In this document: positions 13,399 to 23,787 of the stretch, piece by piece | How the letters are laid out: the number at the start of each line of letters is the position of its first letter | How positions within the stretch are numbered: the stretch's first letter is position 1 | Assembly (NCBI GenBank): GCA_947179485.1 | Contig: OX359248.1 | Coordinates: 25,863,378-25,927,377, forward strand | Source of the DNA: Allacma fusca | Taxonomy: Eukaryota > Arthropoda > Collembola > Symphypleona > Sminthuridae | DNA length: 64,000 nt | Direction: 5' to 3' | Notes under the pieces: generated by a model | Database searches by the model: none | Told to the model about the DNA's origin: nothing | Seen by the model: only the letters and a program-made list of their open reading frames with translations | Translations under genes and position numbers: made by a program

Positions 13399-13541
13399 AA
13401 ATAAACGGACAGGTAGTGCTCGTTAATAATAAAGATTGCTTGGCATGCCACCTTTTGGGCGTTGTGTGAGACCGTTGAAGTATGAACGCGCGGAACTTTA
13501 AATAAGCGGACAGAAAGTTCTCGTTATTAATAACGATTATC
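13399..13541. repeat. Imperfect direct repeat pair of about 42 bp
   Basis: Two copies share the pattern AAATAA.CGGACAG, then TCGTTA.TAATAA.GATT, spaced about 100 bp start to start. They may be remnants of a minisatellite or of an old element. Confidence 0.5.
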
Positions 13542-14424
13542 AGAGGTGTCCATTGAAATCACCTTCGTTCATCCATCAGATGGGGGGCCGTTTCCAATTA
13601 CCCGTTCCTTCATCGTTCCGTAAAATGAAGTCTTCTGAATAATTTACCCTTCCTTCGCCTTCATTCAAATCTTGCTATAATCATTTCTTCAGCCTTCAAA
13701 AAAATATTTAAATTCCCTTCATGCGTTACTTTCCTTCCATGTTCATGTATTTATCGCAAATCTTTTAACACAAGTCACAAAATCAGAGTTTTAAACTTCA
13801 GAGTGCTTACCGCTGAAAAACTAATAATTAGTTTGCAATTAATTTCAATTATTACAGATTATCACTTACGTACAGTGAAGGGAATAAAATGCTTACATGC
13901 TCCGGGTATCATGCTGCAATTGTGAGATAAATCTTTCTAGAATAACATTAAGCAGGCCCACCAGAAAAATGTCCTTCAGTTGAGTAACGGTGTACATGCG
14001 TACATGAACTTCAGTTACAGAAGGATTTTGCATGAAATATATGTAGTAGACGGGATTGCAAGTTCCAACGGTGTTCGAAGGCTGTAAAACTAACATGTTC
14101 CTTCACATTCCATTATTTCTGCAAAGAGCAGAGGCCTTCGTTCAGCCTTCGTTTCCTTTCCAGCCTTCCTTGCACTCCCTTAATAATTGTCAAAGCTAAC
14201 ACTTAATCCGTTCAAAGAAGTCTTCTTTGATGGAAATCATTCGAAGGATTGTTTGTTAATAATTTGTATTTTAACACGCTTAAACGAACTTTTACTGTAT
14301 TTTTGTTCCAATGTCCCAATGTTTGAATTTGAATAACATCCAAACCTGCACCGGTATATTGCTGTACTTTTTTTATTAACCTTTACAATGGTACTTGGAC
14401 CATCCATGCAAATTTTCGAAAAAG

Positions 14425-14428
14425 GTTT
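14425..14428. repeat. Left target-site duplication (GTTT)
   Basis: GTTT just outside the left LTR matches GTTT at 23784-23787 just outside the right LTR, as expected for integration with a 4-bp stagger. Confidence 0.8.
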
Positions 14429-14870
14429 TGTAATAGGGTGTGGCGTGGCAGGGAATAACTACTGCTAAGCTGTAGGTTAGAACAACAAACATTACCAATA
14501 TGCCAAGAATCACACACTATTCCATTCTAAAAAGCAAGCCCAATTAAATATATAATGTAATTAAATAAATAACGAGATGAAAGCAAAATATGTTGCCAAT
14601 GCCAATCTTCAGGATGCGGCCAGTAAATGTGAGACTCCAGTCCAGGGTTTAGTTAACGACAATATATATCTTTGATTTATTAATGTGGATCGCTACTATG
14701 ACTCAGGGATACAAATAGTAAGTCTCTTCAGTCCGGAGCTCCAGGAAGCACTGAAGCTCCTCGTGGCACACATATAATATGCGGCCTCTCTCTCCGCTTC
14801 AAGTACACAGAGTTAGCCTCAGATCCACTGAGGCTGACATACGCTTGTAAAGGATACCTTCTCCGTTACA
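14429..14870 (-). repeat. 3' LTR (left copy)
   Basis: This 442-bp copy begins TGTAATAGGG and ends CCGTTACA (plus strand), with the usual TG...CA ends. It matches the right copy except for two substitutions (GCAAG/GCAAA, ACGAG/ACTAG). Because the element reads leftward, this is its 3' LTR. Confidence 0.95.
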
Positions 14871-14881
14871 CCCTCCCCCTT
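14871..14881 (-). promoter_or_regulatory. Polypurine tract
   Basis: On the minus strand the sequence just before the 3' LTR is AAGGGGGAGGG. This is the expected plus-strand primer for reverse transcription. Confidence 0.85.
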
Positions 14882-14904
14882 AAAATTGGAAAATCCTTCG
14901 GATT

Positions 14905-16527
14905 TTATGGTTTTGAGTTAGGGCTGGAAAAGCGATTCTTCCGTTCATCTCGTTTGCGTTGAAATTGCTTTCTGGCCTGAATCTTCTTGCCGCTCCTATG
15001 CCTATTGGCTCTGGTGAGCTGCTCTCTGGTCAACTTCAAACTATTTGGAACGTGCTGGTTGATGCAGTTCTTCTTTATATGACCAGGCTGACCACATTTT
15101 GAGCATCGTTTTGGAGGAAGATGAGGGTTGACTTCCAGGGGCTGGTTGGTTGTGATTACACATCGGTTGCCTTCTACAGGTATGGTGACGTGTAACTCGC
15201 TCCGCTGATCCGTGGCGCCATCTATATTAGTAGGCAAACGAGCTCTGGATTCTCCAAGGCTCACATCGTCTACTTTATTGAGCAGTTGTCCCTCTTGGTT
15301 GAACACGAGTACATCCCCGTTTTGTTCGATTACGTGGTGAACAACCTCGGATGGGTCAATGTTGTCCGATGAATCTGACACTTCTTCAACATCAATCTCC
15401 ATTGGGGTGCAATCATTTGACGCTATAATGTTATTCGTCATGCCATTAAGAATGTCCACTATGTAACTTGCATTTTCCTTAGCTGGTGCTGACAATTCTA
15501 AGTTCCGGTTAACGTGGCTAAGAGTAGTTGGGGTTTTGATCTCCAACAACTGTAAGATGATGCCCTCACTGAGAACTTCTGATATCGGCATGTCTTCATC
15601 GCGTGCTAGTTGGACTCTCCAAGTATTTAGCATTACACACACCTTAGCTTCATGGGTCGTTAACGATCTGTTCAACGTTCTTTGAATATGTTGTACAAAG
15701 AACACTGGTTCATACATCTTATTCTGGATAATGACATTAATACGTTTCGTAACAATTTTTGCTTCCCACGATTCCAAATTAACATACAATTCCTTTGAGG
15801 TATTACAATTTCTAGCTTCGGCTTTAATTTTGGACCAAATCTTTATAATTGCTCTTGAGAATCTAGCAGCAGTTAACTGAGCCTCATAATCTACCAAATC
15901 TCGTGACCAATCAACCATAAAATTTGATTTAGCAAAATCGGTGTTACAATGTGTACGACATAATTCATTTAGACCTTTATCCAATTCCGATCCTTTTTTA
16001 CCCGATAAATAATAATGTGCGAATCTAACGTCCACAGAGCAAAGAAGAATACAATCAAAATCTCTGAACAAGTATTTCGCGGTTTTGTTTGAATAATATA
16101 CAACTTTCAAAATATTCGGGTTCTCGCAAATTATTTTGACGCGTTCTCTAATATAATCAAAATCATTTAGCAAAGGAATAACATAAGTTTTAGCTTGCGT
16201 AGAAATAGAAATATGAGTACAAAAGCCGTAAGCAAATGTATTCTTACAATTAGCAAATAAAGAAAATCCAATCTCCTTCTCAATCACAACAGCATTAAAC
16301 ATACAATTAATCAGTAGCCTTGACGAACAATACATAACAGGTGCTTTCAACGAATAGTTAGTTATAATATCGCGATGGTATTCTGACAACTTCCACACAT
16401 CTATAGCAGCATTCTGCATTAAGGATAACTCAAACTTAGCAGCATTATTAATTCGCTTCATGTGAGATTTAAGCCATGGATGTTTGTCCTGAATCCTGTT
16501 AATATTAGCATGAAAAGCTGGTAGCAT
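14905..16527 (-). CDS. Retrotransposon ORF3: 540-residue protein with one CCHC zinc knuckle
   Basis: An uninterrupted ORF lies between pol and the 3' LTR, where errantiviruses carry env. I see no signal peptide or membrane segment, so it is not an envelope by appearance. About the first 340 residues are a mixed, probably helical region that I do not recognise. An acidic stretch (MEIDVEEVSDSSDN) follows. Near the C-terminus is a CCHC knuckle (CSKCGQPGHIKKNC), then a strongly basic tail rich in Lys and Arg. Nucleic-acid binding is likely from the knuckle and tail; the wider role is unknown. It may be a captured host gene or a second nucleocapsid-like protein. It is separated from pol by 361 bp and may need a spliced or internal transcript. 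Confidence 0.8.
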   Translation of the reverse strand: MLPAFHANINRIQDKHPWLKSHMKRINNAAKFELSLMQNAAIDVWKLSEYHRDIITNYSLKAPVMYCSSRLLINCMFNAVVIEKEIGFSLFANCKNTFAYGFCTHISISTQAKTYVIPLLNDFDYIRERVKIICENPNILKVVYYSNKTAKYLFRDFDCILLCSVDVRFAHYYLSGKKGSELDKGLNELCRTHCNTDFAKSNFMVDWSRDLVDYEAQLTAARFSRAIIKIWSKIKAEARNCNTSKELYVNLESWEAKIVTKRINVIIQNKMYEPVFFVQHIQRTLNRSLTTHEAKVCVMLNTWRVQLARDEDMPISEVLSEGIILQLLEIKTPTTLSHVNRNLELSAPAKENASYIVDILNGMTNNIIASNDCTPMEIDVEEVSDSSDNIDPSEVVHHVIEQNGDVLVFNQEGQLLNKVDDVSLGESRARLPTNIDGATDQRSELHVTIPVEGNRCVITTNQPLEVNPHLPPKRCSKCGQPGHIKKNCINQHVPNSLKLTREQLTRANRHRSGKKIQARKQFQRKRDERKNRFSSPNSKP

Positions 16528-16888
16528 ACTGAATCAAAGCAGCGCAAGCCTCGCTAACGCTTCTGCAAAGAAAACATTCAAAATAAATAAGAATTAATTA
16601 AAAGCATTTGCTCTGGTTTCACCATAGCAATTTAAAAGTGTAATTAATGGTATAATCTAAAACGAAACAAAATTATAAGCCAATCAAAGATTATACACAT
16701 TAAAATTCAATTCCCTGCACCCGAAGGCGCGACTATGTACATATTTAACTGCTAGCATGAGTCCCGCTCCTGCTATTCAGTTAGAAAGCAAACAAAAAAA
16801 ATCTTAACCTAATTTTGAAATCCTTAACCTAACCTAAAAATAACCTAACGTTCATGGCCAGAACTATACTAAAATTAAATACTTCCCC
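16528..16888. other. Spacer between pol and ORF3 inside the retrotransposon
   Basis: No ORF. A run of loosely repeated AACCTAA/CCTAAC motifs lies at about 16806-16855. It may act as leader for ORF3 expression. Confidence 0.5.
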
Positions 16889-19800
16889 TTAGTTAAAAAA
16901 CGAACTGGTGTTCAAAATTAAATTTAAAACTTGATTAGGCTTTCTTCTGCGTGCGTCCGAATAATCTACCTTAGGCTTTTTACGTAACACCCTACCCGAA
17001 TTATTATTAGATGTTTCAGGTGTGTGAACTTCCGGCTGATTAGCCTGACCTACGAGCAAATTATCATTAGCTACAGAAAAATCCTTTCTACTCTTCCTAC
17101 TTTCCCAAACATTTACACGTGCGTCCTTTCCTTCATCTTCGTAGTAAGGTCTAAACTCATAAACATGATGAGTTCCGAATGGTTCACCTGTAGAGACATG
17201 AGCTATTTCAAATGTTAAGCCAGGAGTGATTTCTCGAATTAATTTAAATGGACCGAACCACTTCTTGCTCAGTTTTTTACTAATCTTTTCCTCAGCATTT
17301 GAGAGTATGTGAGTTCTTAGTAACACTTTATCACCTACAATGAATTTACACGGCTGCCTTTTCCTATCATATCGTTCCTTTTGCGACAAATACGAATTAT
17401 GCATGTTTTTTAGCACCCAATCTCTCAACTTACTTAACTATATTGGTAACCAAGCAGCTATTTGGTCTTGTGTTGAAGTTGATCTCTCTGCTGGCGCAAT
17501 TGCTCTATCAATTGGCAACTGAATTATTCTACCTAAGTTAAGTAAATCTGAGCTACATCCTAGTGACTCCCTCACCATGGTGCGTAAAGTTAATGCGAAT
17601 TTCTGGAGATAAATGTCCCAGTCCGACTGTCGTTTGCCACAAAATGAAGTTATCATAGTTTTTAAGTCCCTATTGGAACGTTCAACCTGATTTCCCTGCG
17701 GGGAATAATATGCTACTGTTCTGTGTTGGATGCCTCAACGTTTGCACAACTTCTCAAAAATTCTACCTTCAAACTGAGTTCCGTGATCAGTAATAACTTT
17801 ATTTGGAAATCCAAATCGGCAAAAAACTTGATCCTCTAATAATTCCGTCAGAATCGGTGCAGTGGCCTTTCTCATTGGAAATATTTCGAGCCATTTCGTG
17901 AATTCGTCCTGACAAACTAAAATATACTCATTTTGTCTTTTGGTCTTGGGTAGCCGACCAACAATATCTACAAATAAAGTTTGCATGGCTTCCGCTACCT
18001 TAAAGTTATGACCCATCAGTCCTTGCGGAACTTGGTTATTTGATTTGACCTGTTGACACACTTGACATGACTTGCAAAAATTCTTAATGTCATTTGTCAT
18101 GCCTTTCCAAAAAAATCTTTTCATTATCATGTGCCTGGTTTTCTTAAACCCTAAGTGCGCGCATTCTGGGACATCATGAAATGAAGACATAATTTCAGAT
18201 CTCATACTTGCTGGTATCACAGGGACTAGCATTGTCTTACTTTGCAATTCCCCTATCTGTTTCTCATAATCAGCTTTACGCTTACAATCAGCATCTGATA
18301 CTTCTTGTAACGTCAAAAGCTTCTCTCGGCCGGCGTTTTCTATTTTACGTTGCAACAATAAAGTTTTTTGCTTCAATCTCAGCAAAGGACGCTCCTCACG
18401 CCCCTGTAACCTATTATAGAACAAAGCTAAAGGTTCATAAGCATGCTCCTCACACGCTATCATTGAAGTACACATAAACGTACTCAGTTAAGGTTCCTCA
18501 CCTTCTCGATCGCAGAAATGAGCTGCATTTAAAGGATATTCCTTGCTACGCATAGCATTTTTCAATCTCGATAGTCTAATACTCATTAGACTTAAGCTTG
18601 GGCTATTCACAGAATTTATTTTATCCTTTTGAAGATATTCCTCGAGTTTCCTACTCGAAGATTTACCCAACTTCTTAATTTCCAACATATTATAAGTGGG
18701 TACTCTAGCACATAATAATCCTTCGTGCAATTCATAAATCTGCTTACAAGACAGTTTCACATTGTTTTCTAAACTTGTGATCACGGAAGCTAATTTCAAG
18801 TCCTCGCGTTGAGCTAATTTCAACCGTTCAATAGTAACCTCGGTAGCTAGATAATTTATACAAGGAATTAATTCACCTTCTGCAATGTCATCAAGGAGTT
18901 GATCAGGCTCACATGAATCCTTTGGTGCTCTACTTAAAGCATCGGCGAGTATATTCGCTTTCCCTTTAATGTGCTTTAACTCATAATTGTACTCTTCTAG
19001 CTCAATACTCCAACGCTCAACTTTAGCCTTCCTACTTGGATTCTTCTTCATCCAAGTGACTGCCATATTATCGGTTTGGACAATGATTTTATGTCCTGCA
19101 ATTAGATTGTGAAATTTCCTTAATCCCCAAACGATTGCAAAACATTCCTTCTCGTATACCCCCCATTTCTGTTGATTAGGGTTTAAAGTAGCACTTCTGC
19201 ATTCAATAATGTGCTCTTTCTCAGCTACAATTTGAAGTAAAACAGCAGCTATAGCTATATCACTAGCATCAGTCTGAACAATAATATCCTGCTCATAGTC
19301 AATTCCGTGAAGATAAACTTCTTCTTCCATTCTATCTTTAATGGAATCAAAAGACTTCTGCTCTGCCTCTCCCCATTTCCATCTAGAAGTTTTCTTTAAT
19401 AAGTTATAGAGTGGTGCCGCTACTTCTGAAAAATTCTTAATAAATGTCGAATACCATGCTGATTTACCTAAAAATCGCATTACCGCTTTCTCATTCTTTG
19501 GCACTTGATAGTCTCTTATACCCTGTACTTTCTCCGGACTTTTCTTAAGACCTTGCGGAGTAATGATGTGGCCTAAAAATTCGGTTTCCTGCTTTGCAAA
19601 TTCACATTTCGTTAAATTAATTGTGACGCCTGCCTGCCGAAGAATATTGAATACAATGCGTAAATGCATTAAATGTTTCTCGTATGTTTTCGAAAAGACT
19701 AGCCCATCATCTAAATAACACATAATTATTTTATACATCCAATCCTTGAAAGCATAATTCATGAACTGTTGGAATGTTGCTGGAGCATTTTTCAATCCGA

Positions 19801-20821
19801 ATGGAAGTCTGACATACTCATAATGACCTCCTCCAGGAACACTAAATGCCGTTTTAGGGATTGATGCTTTATCTAGGCGAATCTGAAAATAACCGTTTTT
19901 CAAATCAATTTTCGAAAACCATCTATACGAGGGAATCATTCTCAACATCCATTGCAGGTTTGGTAACAAAGCTGCGTTTTTCCTTGTTAACGCATTGAGT
20001 GGTTTGAAATTGAGACACATCCGAAAACTACCATCTTTTTTACGTGCCAAAACAATATTGGAGTTATACGGTGATGTCGACCTCTGTATAACCCTGGCTG
20101 CTAACAATTTTTCTATCTCCTCATCTGTAACTTTTAATTATGCTGGGGGATAGCCTCTAACATTAGTCTTTGGAATTATACTATCAGGACAATCTATATG
20201 ATGATAGACCCAGTCTGTAACGCCAATGGACCCGTCTATTGGAGCTACATCTCTGAACTCATCCAATAATTCCTGTATATTTCTATCCATTTGTTTTTGA
20301 GTTGGAATTTCGTCATTATTCTTAACTGCTAAATTCAATCTAAAAGAACCTTTCTCATTAGTTTCAATTACATATGGATCGTTAGGAGGGAGAATACCAT
20401 ACCAAAACATTCCTTCCTTCAGGTTGAAACTCAAATCATTAACTTCCAAGAACTGTTTCCCTAATATTAAATCAGTACCGCATTCCAGTTTGGATAATAC
20501 ATGAAAATTATCCTTTAGGAGTCTATCCCCAAACTGAAATTGTAATTCAATAGTTCCTCTTGTTTTGACAATTTCCCCTGACGCGGTTTTGAATCGACTT
20601 CCCTTAGAATTTGTTTCTATTGGAAATGGAAGTTGACTAGCGATTTTTAAGGTTATACAACATCTAGAACAACCTGTGTCTATTAAGGCTCTAAGAGTAT
20701 AGCCTTCAACATGCAAAGTAGTGGTTGGGGGCGTGTCATTGTAGCTAACTGTGGATACCGGAGCTAAAATTAGTTCCGAGAGAAAATCAACTGGGACAGC
20801 ACGAGACTGTCCCTCTAACAT
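16889..20821 (-). pseudogene. Retrotransposon pol (protease, RT, RNase H, integrase) with four in-frame stops
   Basis: One continuous reading frame with no frameshift. The aspartic protease site (LIDTGCSRCC) is near 20640-20680. The reverse transcriptase has the YLDDG motif near 19705-19720, and RNase H has QTDAS near 19280. The integrase has an HHCC-type zinc region (HLGFKKTRH...CKSCQVC), core Asp residues (LFVDIVG, ITDHGTQFEG) and a C-terminal GPF module near 17240. Stops interrupt the frame at 20138-20140 (between protease and RT), 18488-18490 (before integrase), 17735-17737 (within the integrase core) and 17438-17440 (within integrase). The first ATG overlaps the gag stop as ATGTTAG, so pol may be made by frameshift or re-initiation. 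With these stops, no complete enzyme set is expected from this copy. Confidence 0.93.
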
Positions 20822-22179
20822 TCCCCCGAACTGTCAGTATCGTTTTGACTTAGAGGTTCAGAAGAACATTGATGCCTCACATGACCCTCGCCACCACACA
20901 ACCAACATTCTACTGATGTATGCTGAAAGGTCATCATAATGCCCTTATTCTTACTTGGACAAGCTTTCTCAATGTGCCCATAACCTTTACAACCATGACA
21001 CTTGATTTTGGTGTCAACCTGCGCTTTGGACTTGTCAAATCCGAACTTCCTACTAAACCCCTTTTTATCATTTCTGGAAGTGCTGGCCTCTGACTTGCTC
21101 TCTTCCTTGGGACTATGACCTGATCCATTACTGTGGTAACCTCGACCTCGACCTTGAAACCTTCCTCTGAAACTACCCCGATGAGAATTTCCTCTGTAGC
21201 CCTGTTTTGAATTTTCATTTTTATCCTTACTGTGAGCCTTTCCGGACTCACTATCAGTTTTGCTCTCCTTTTCCGAAACGCCAGCTAGAGGTGGAAGCCC
21301 CATTTTCCCTAGCTTATCCAATTTCTGCGTTTTATGGAGAATACGCAAAGCATCCTCCGCTGCAGCTATCAATTTGCCTGCAGTCGGATTATCCTGATCA
21401 GGGTCCCATTTTACCGTTTGATATATTCTGTAATGAAGCCCGTGATATGCTCGACGCAACCTATCACTAAGGGATTCTCTCTTATCTACTTGTGTAGCCA
21501 GAAAAATCATTTCATAAACATAATCCGCTACCGGCTCAAAATGTTTCTGGGACTTAGTTGCTAATAAACGTAACCGTTCCTGCTTATCGAAGGCAGTGTC
21601 AAATTCTGATGCAAATTCCATCTGTATTTCAACCCATGTTGTGGTTGCAGTGACTGTGTTTTCATACCACTTCTGCATATCACCCTTCAAGATACCTGCA
21701 AGTAAATATACGTACTTGTCGGCAGTATGATGCTGCAGAGTAAAATACTTCTCTACCTGGGTGAAAAAATATTCAGAGGTCATCCTCTTCCTATCATATG
21801 TAGGAATCTGCATGTTAGAATTGGCCAGAATGACATTGTGACCTGGATTTGCGACTGGATTTGCAGCTGGATTGGCTTGCTGTGTACATACAGTAACTAA
21901 TTGCTGTGCCGCTAGGGCAGCTTGCTCGGCTATCCTAAGATAGTTGCCACTGTCATTTTTAGCCTTTTGCATGAACTGCAAGAGAAACGCTTTCTCAGGG
22001 TCCCCTAAGCCTTGGTACCATGCGTCAGCCATGTTAGTAGATGGGACGCTATTTAAATTTTGCGTACTACTATTTTTTGCAACTTTAGCTTGCCTATTGA
22101 TTTGTCTCTGAGCCCGTGCAGAATTAGCATCAACAGTAGGATTCCCCTGTTTAATAATGGATTTATCCGCCTTACTCAT
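20815..22179 (-). CDS. Retrotransposon gag, 454 residues, two CCHC zinc knuckles
   Basis: Open structural protein ORF. The N-terminal part has Gln/Ala/Asn-rich stretches. A capsid-like region follows (YDRKRMTSEYFFTQVEKYF, then a WYEN...FDTAF region), as in Ty3 gag families. It then has an RG/RGR-rich basic segment and two knuckles, CHGCKGYGHIEKAC and CWLCGGEGHVRHQC. It ends TAG, overlapping the pol ATG by 7 nt in another frame. It should form the particle and package RNA. No damage is seen, unlike pol. Confidence 0.92.
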   Translation of the reverse strand: MSKADKSIIKQGNPTVDANSARAQRQINRQAKVAKNSSTQNLNSVPSTNMADAWYQGLGDPEKAFLLQFMQKAKNDSGNYLRIAEQAALAAQQLVTVCTQQANPAANPVANPGHNVILANSNMQIPTYDRKRMTSEYFFTQVEKYFTLQHHTADKYVYLLAGILKGDMQKWYENTVTATTTWVEIQMEFASEFDTAFDKQERLRLLATKSQKHFEPVADYVYEMIFLATQVDKRESLSDRLRRAYHGLHYRIYQTVKWDPDQDNPTAGKLIAAAEDALRILHKTQKLDKLGKMGLPPLAGVSEKESKTDSESGKAHSKDKNENSKQGYRGNSHRGSFRGRFQGRGRGYHSNGSGHSPKEESKSEASTSRNDKKGFSRKFGFDKSKAQVDTKIKCHGCKGYGHIEKACPSKNKGIMMTFQHTSVECWLCGGEGHVRHQCSSEPLSQNDTDSSGEC

Positions 22180-22336
22180 ATACAGATATTTATACAGAAA
22201 ATTATAATGACCATGAACTTTATTTAAAACTTGTTTAAAAAAATATTTAAAACAAAATACTGCTGTTTATACCAGCGCAATGGTATTTAGATACAATTAA
22301 AAATATTCATGTGAAACTTTCCATCCAGCTTGTAGT

Positions 22337-22535
22337 GTTAATAATGACAAGCTTTGCTTCCTAATTTGTCTTTTTTAACTAATGAAGCCTATGCTAAAAC
22401 TTCTAATGTTAACAGTGATAAGCTCCCGTCCTGATTTGTTTTTGTTTTACATTAATGAGCCTAACCAAAAACTTCTGTTAACATTGGTGAGCTCCTTTCG
22501 TGATTTGTTTTTTTTTAATAATGAGCCTATCCAAC
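22337..22535. repeat. Three imperfect tandem repeats of about 70 bp in the leader
   Basis: Copies start at 22337, 22408 and 22477, each beginning GTTAA. Shared blocks are AAGCTC or GAGCTC, GATTTGTTTTT and AATGA(A)GCCTA, then AAAACTTCT in the first two. The spacing is 71 and 69 bp; the third copy is shorter. Confidence 0.75.
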
Positions 22536-23320
22536 CTTGGATAAACTATGAGTGCAACCTGTATTAACCTTCGTTCATCTGGGTGAATGACCCTGCACTC
22601 AGCCCCTTAATCAAGGTTAGCTAATTTCGGACCTGACTTGTCTTTGTACCTATGTACTTACGTGCAATGCTCCCTGAGTGTACTTGTTGGAATTAAATAT
22701 ATGCTATATTCCAAAACTACGCATAGTTAAGTGTATGAATATGCTTAATTATCCTCGGATTTTATTTGTGCCCTTACAATTAGTAATTCTATGTGATGGC
22801 AAAAAAAAGAACAATCTTCACCCTGACTTTACCGCAACTGATTTTTAAAATGAACTAAAATTCCTTGCAACTTTTACGCATGAACATATTATGACTCTAA
22901 ACTCTTCTATTTTCATCCTTAGTACTGCTCTTACAATAAATTCACAAGCATTTTATTTTTTGAGAAAAAAAAATCTCTGTAACAGTATGGTCAGTATTTT
23001 CAGAACCAAAAAAAACTACGTGGCCATGAACATTCCCTATTAATTCCCTTTTTTTTCTTTTGAATTTGAGACTAATTTAGAAAACAGATTTAATTTACAA
23101 ACAGAATTAATTTGGAACAAGAAAGTCCTGAATTCAGTTATTTCCTCTTTTTTAAAACAAACACAACTTAGCTCGAGGTCACTCAAGCTGGGAAATAATT
23201 TAAGACGGCTACGGACCCGCCGAGCCTGACTCTTACCAAAATTTTCTCAAATAATCACCCGTGGGGAAATGTTCAGGAGCATCGGCCTTCAAAATTTCTC
23301 AAAAAAATATTGCAGACTTG

Positions 23321-23338
23321 GACTCAGCACGGTCGCCA
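23321..23338 (-). promoter_or_regulatory. tRNA primer-binding site
   Basis: Three bases inside the 5' LTR the minus strand reads TGGCGACCGTGC, so the plus strand ends GGTCGCCA like a tRNA 3' end. The match starts with TGG as required. I do not name the tRNA with certainty; an Arg-type primer is possible from similarity to some insect elements. Confidence 0.75.
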
Positions 23339-23341
23339 AAG

Positions 23342-23783
23342 TGTAATAGGGTGTGGCGTGGCAGGGAATAACTACTGCTAAGCTGTAGGTTAGAACAACA
23401 AACATTACCAATATGCCAAGAATCACACACTATTCCATTCTAAAAAGCAAACCCAATTAAATATATAATGTAATTAAATAAATAACTAGATGAAAGCAAA
23501 ATATGTTGCCAATGCCAATCTTCAGGATGCGGCCAGTAAATGTGAGACTCCAGTCCAGGGTTTAGTTAACGACAATATATATCTTTGATTTATTAATGTG
23601 GATCGCTACTATGACTCAGGGATACAAATAGTAAGTCTCTTCAGTCCGGAGCTCCAGGAAGCACTGAAGCTCCTCGTGGCACACATATAATATGCGGCCT
23701 CTCTCTCCGCTTCAAGTACACAGAGTTAGCCTCAGATCCACTGAGGCTGACATACGCTTGTAAAGGATACCTTCTCCGTTACA
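23342..23783 (-). repeat. 5' LTR (right copy)
   Basis: This 442-bp copy is identical to the left LTR except at two positions. It is the 5' LTR of the leftward-reading element and should hold its promoter. Confidence 0.95.
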
Positions 23784-23787
23784 GTTT
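23784..23787. repeat. Right target-site duplication (GTTT)
   Basis: Partner of GTTT at 14425-14428. Confidence 0.8.

Larger units (their letters stand above)
12866..14428. other. Intergenic, repeat-bearing
   Basis: No gene is supported. The stretch holds a pair of imperfect direct repeats of about 42 bp (about 13399-13440 and 13500-13541) and a CCTTC-rich zone at about 13560-13750 and 14098-14190. The LTR retrotransposon is inserted at its right end. Confidence 0.6.
22180..23341 (-). other. 5' leader of the retrotransposon
   Basis: The region between the 5' LTR and gag, about 1.16 kb, is AT-rich without an ORF. It contains the primer-binding site at its right end and a three-copy tandem repeat. 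It probably carries packaging or translation-control signals. Confidence 0.7.
14429..23783 (-). mobile_element. Ty3/gypsy-type LTR retrotransposon, complete, minus orientation
   Basis: Both 442-bp LTRs, a primer-binding site, gag, pol, a third ORF and a polypurine tract are present. The target duplication is GTTT at 14425-14428 and 23784-23787. Gene order in pol (protease, reverse transcriptase, RNase H, integrase with a GPF-type C-terminal module) is that of Ty3/gypsy elements. The LTRs differ at two positions that I can see, so the insertion is recent on an evolutionary scale. Four in-frame stops break pol, so this copy should not make a full polyprotein by itself. Confidence 0.95.

Noticed and set aside
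14905-16527. Envelope gene of the retrotransposon
   Set aside because: The position fits, but there is no signal peptide, membrane segment or furin-type site, and there is a zinc knuckle with a basic tail.
16806-16855. Telomere-like CCTAA repeats
   Set aside because: Only a few irregular motifs inside the retrotransposon; not a tandem TTAGG array.
17438-20140. Reassigned stop codons or an unusual genetic code to explain the pol stops
   Set aside because: All host genes in the window (dynein, BAG6, cullin) read with the standard code and use TAA, TAG or TGA only as ends; the pol stops are of three kinds.
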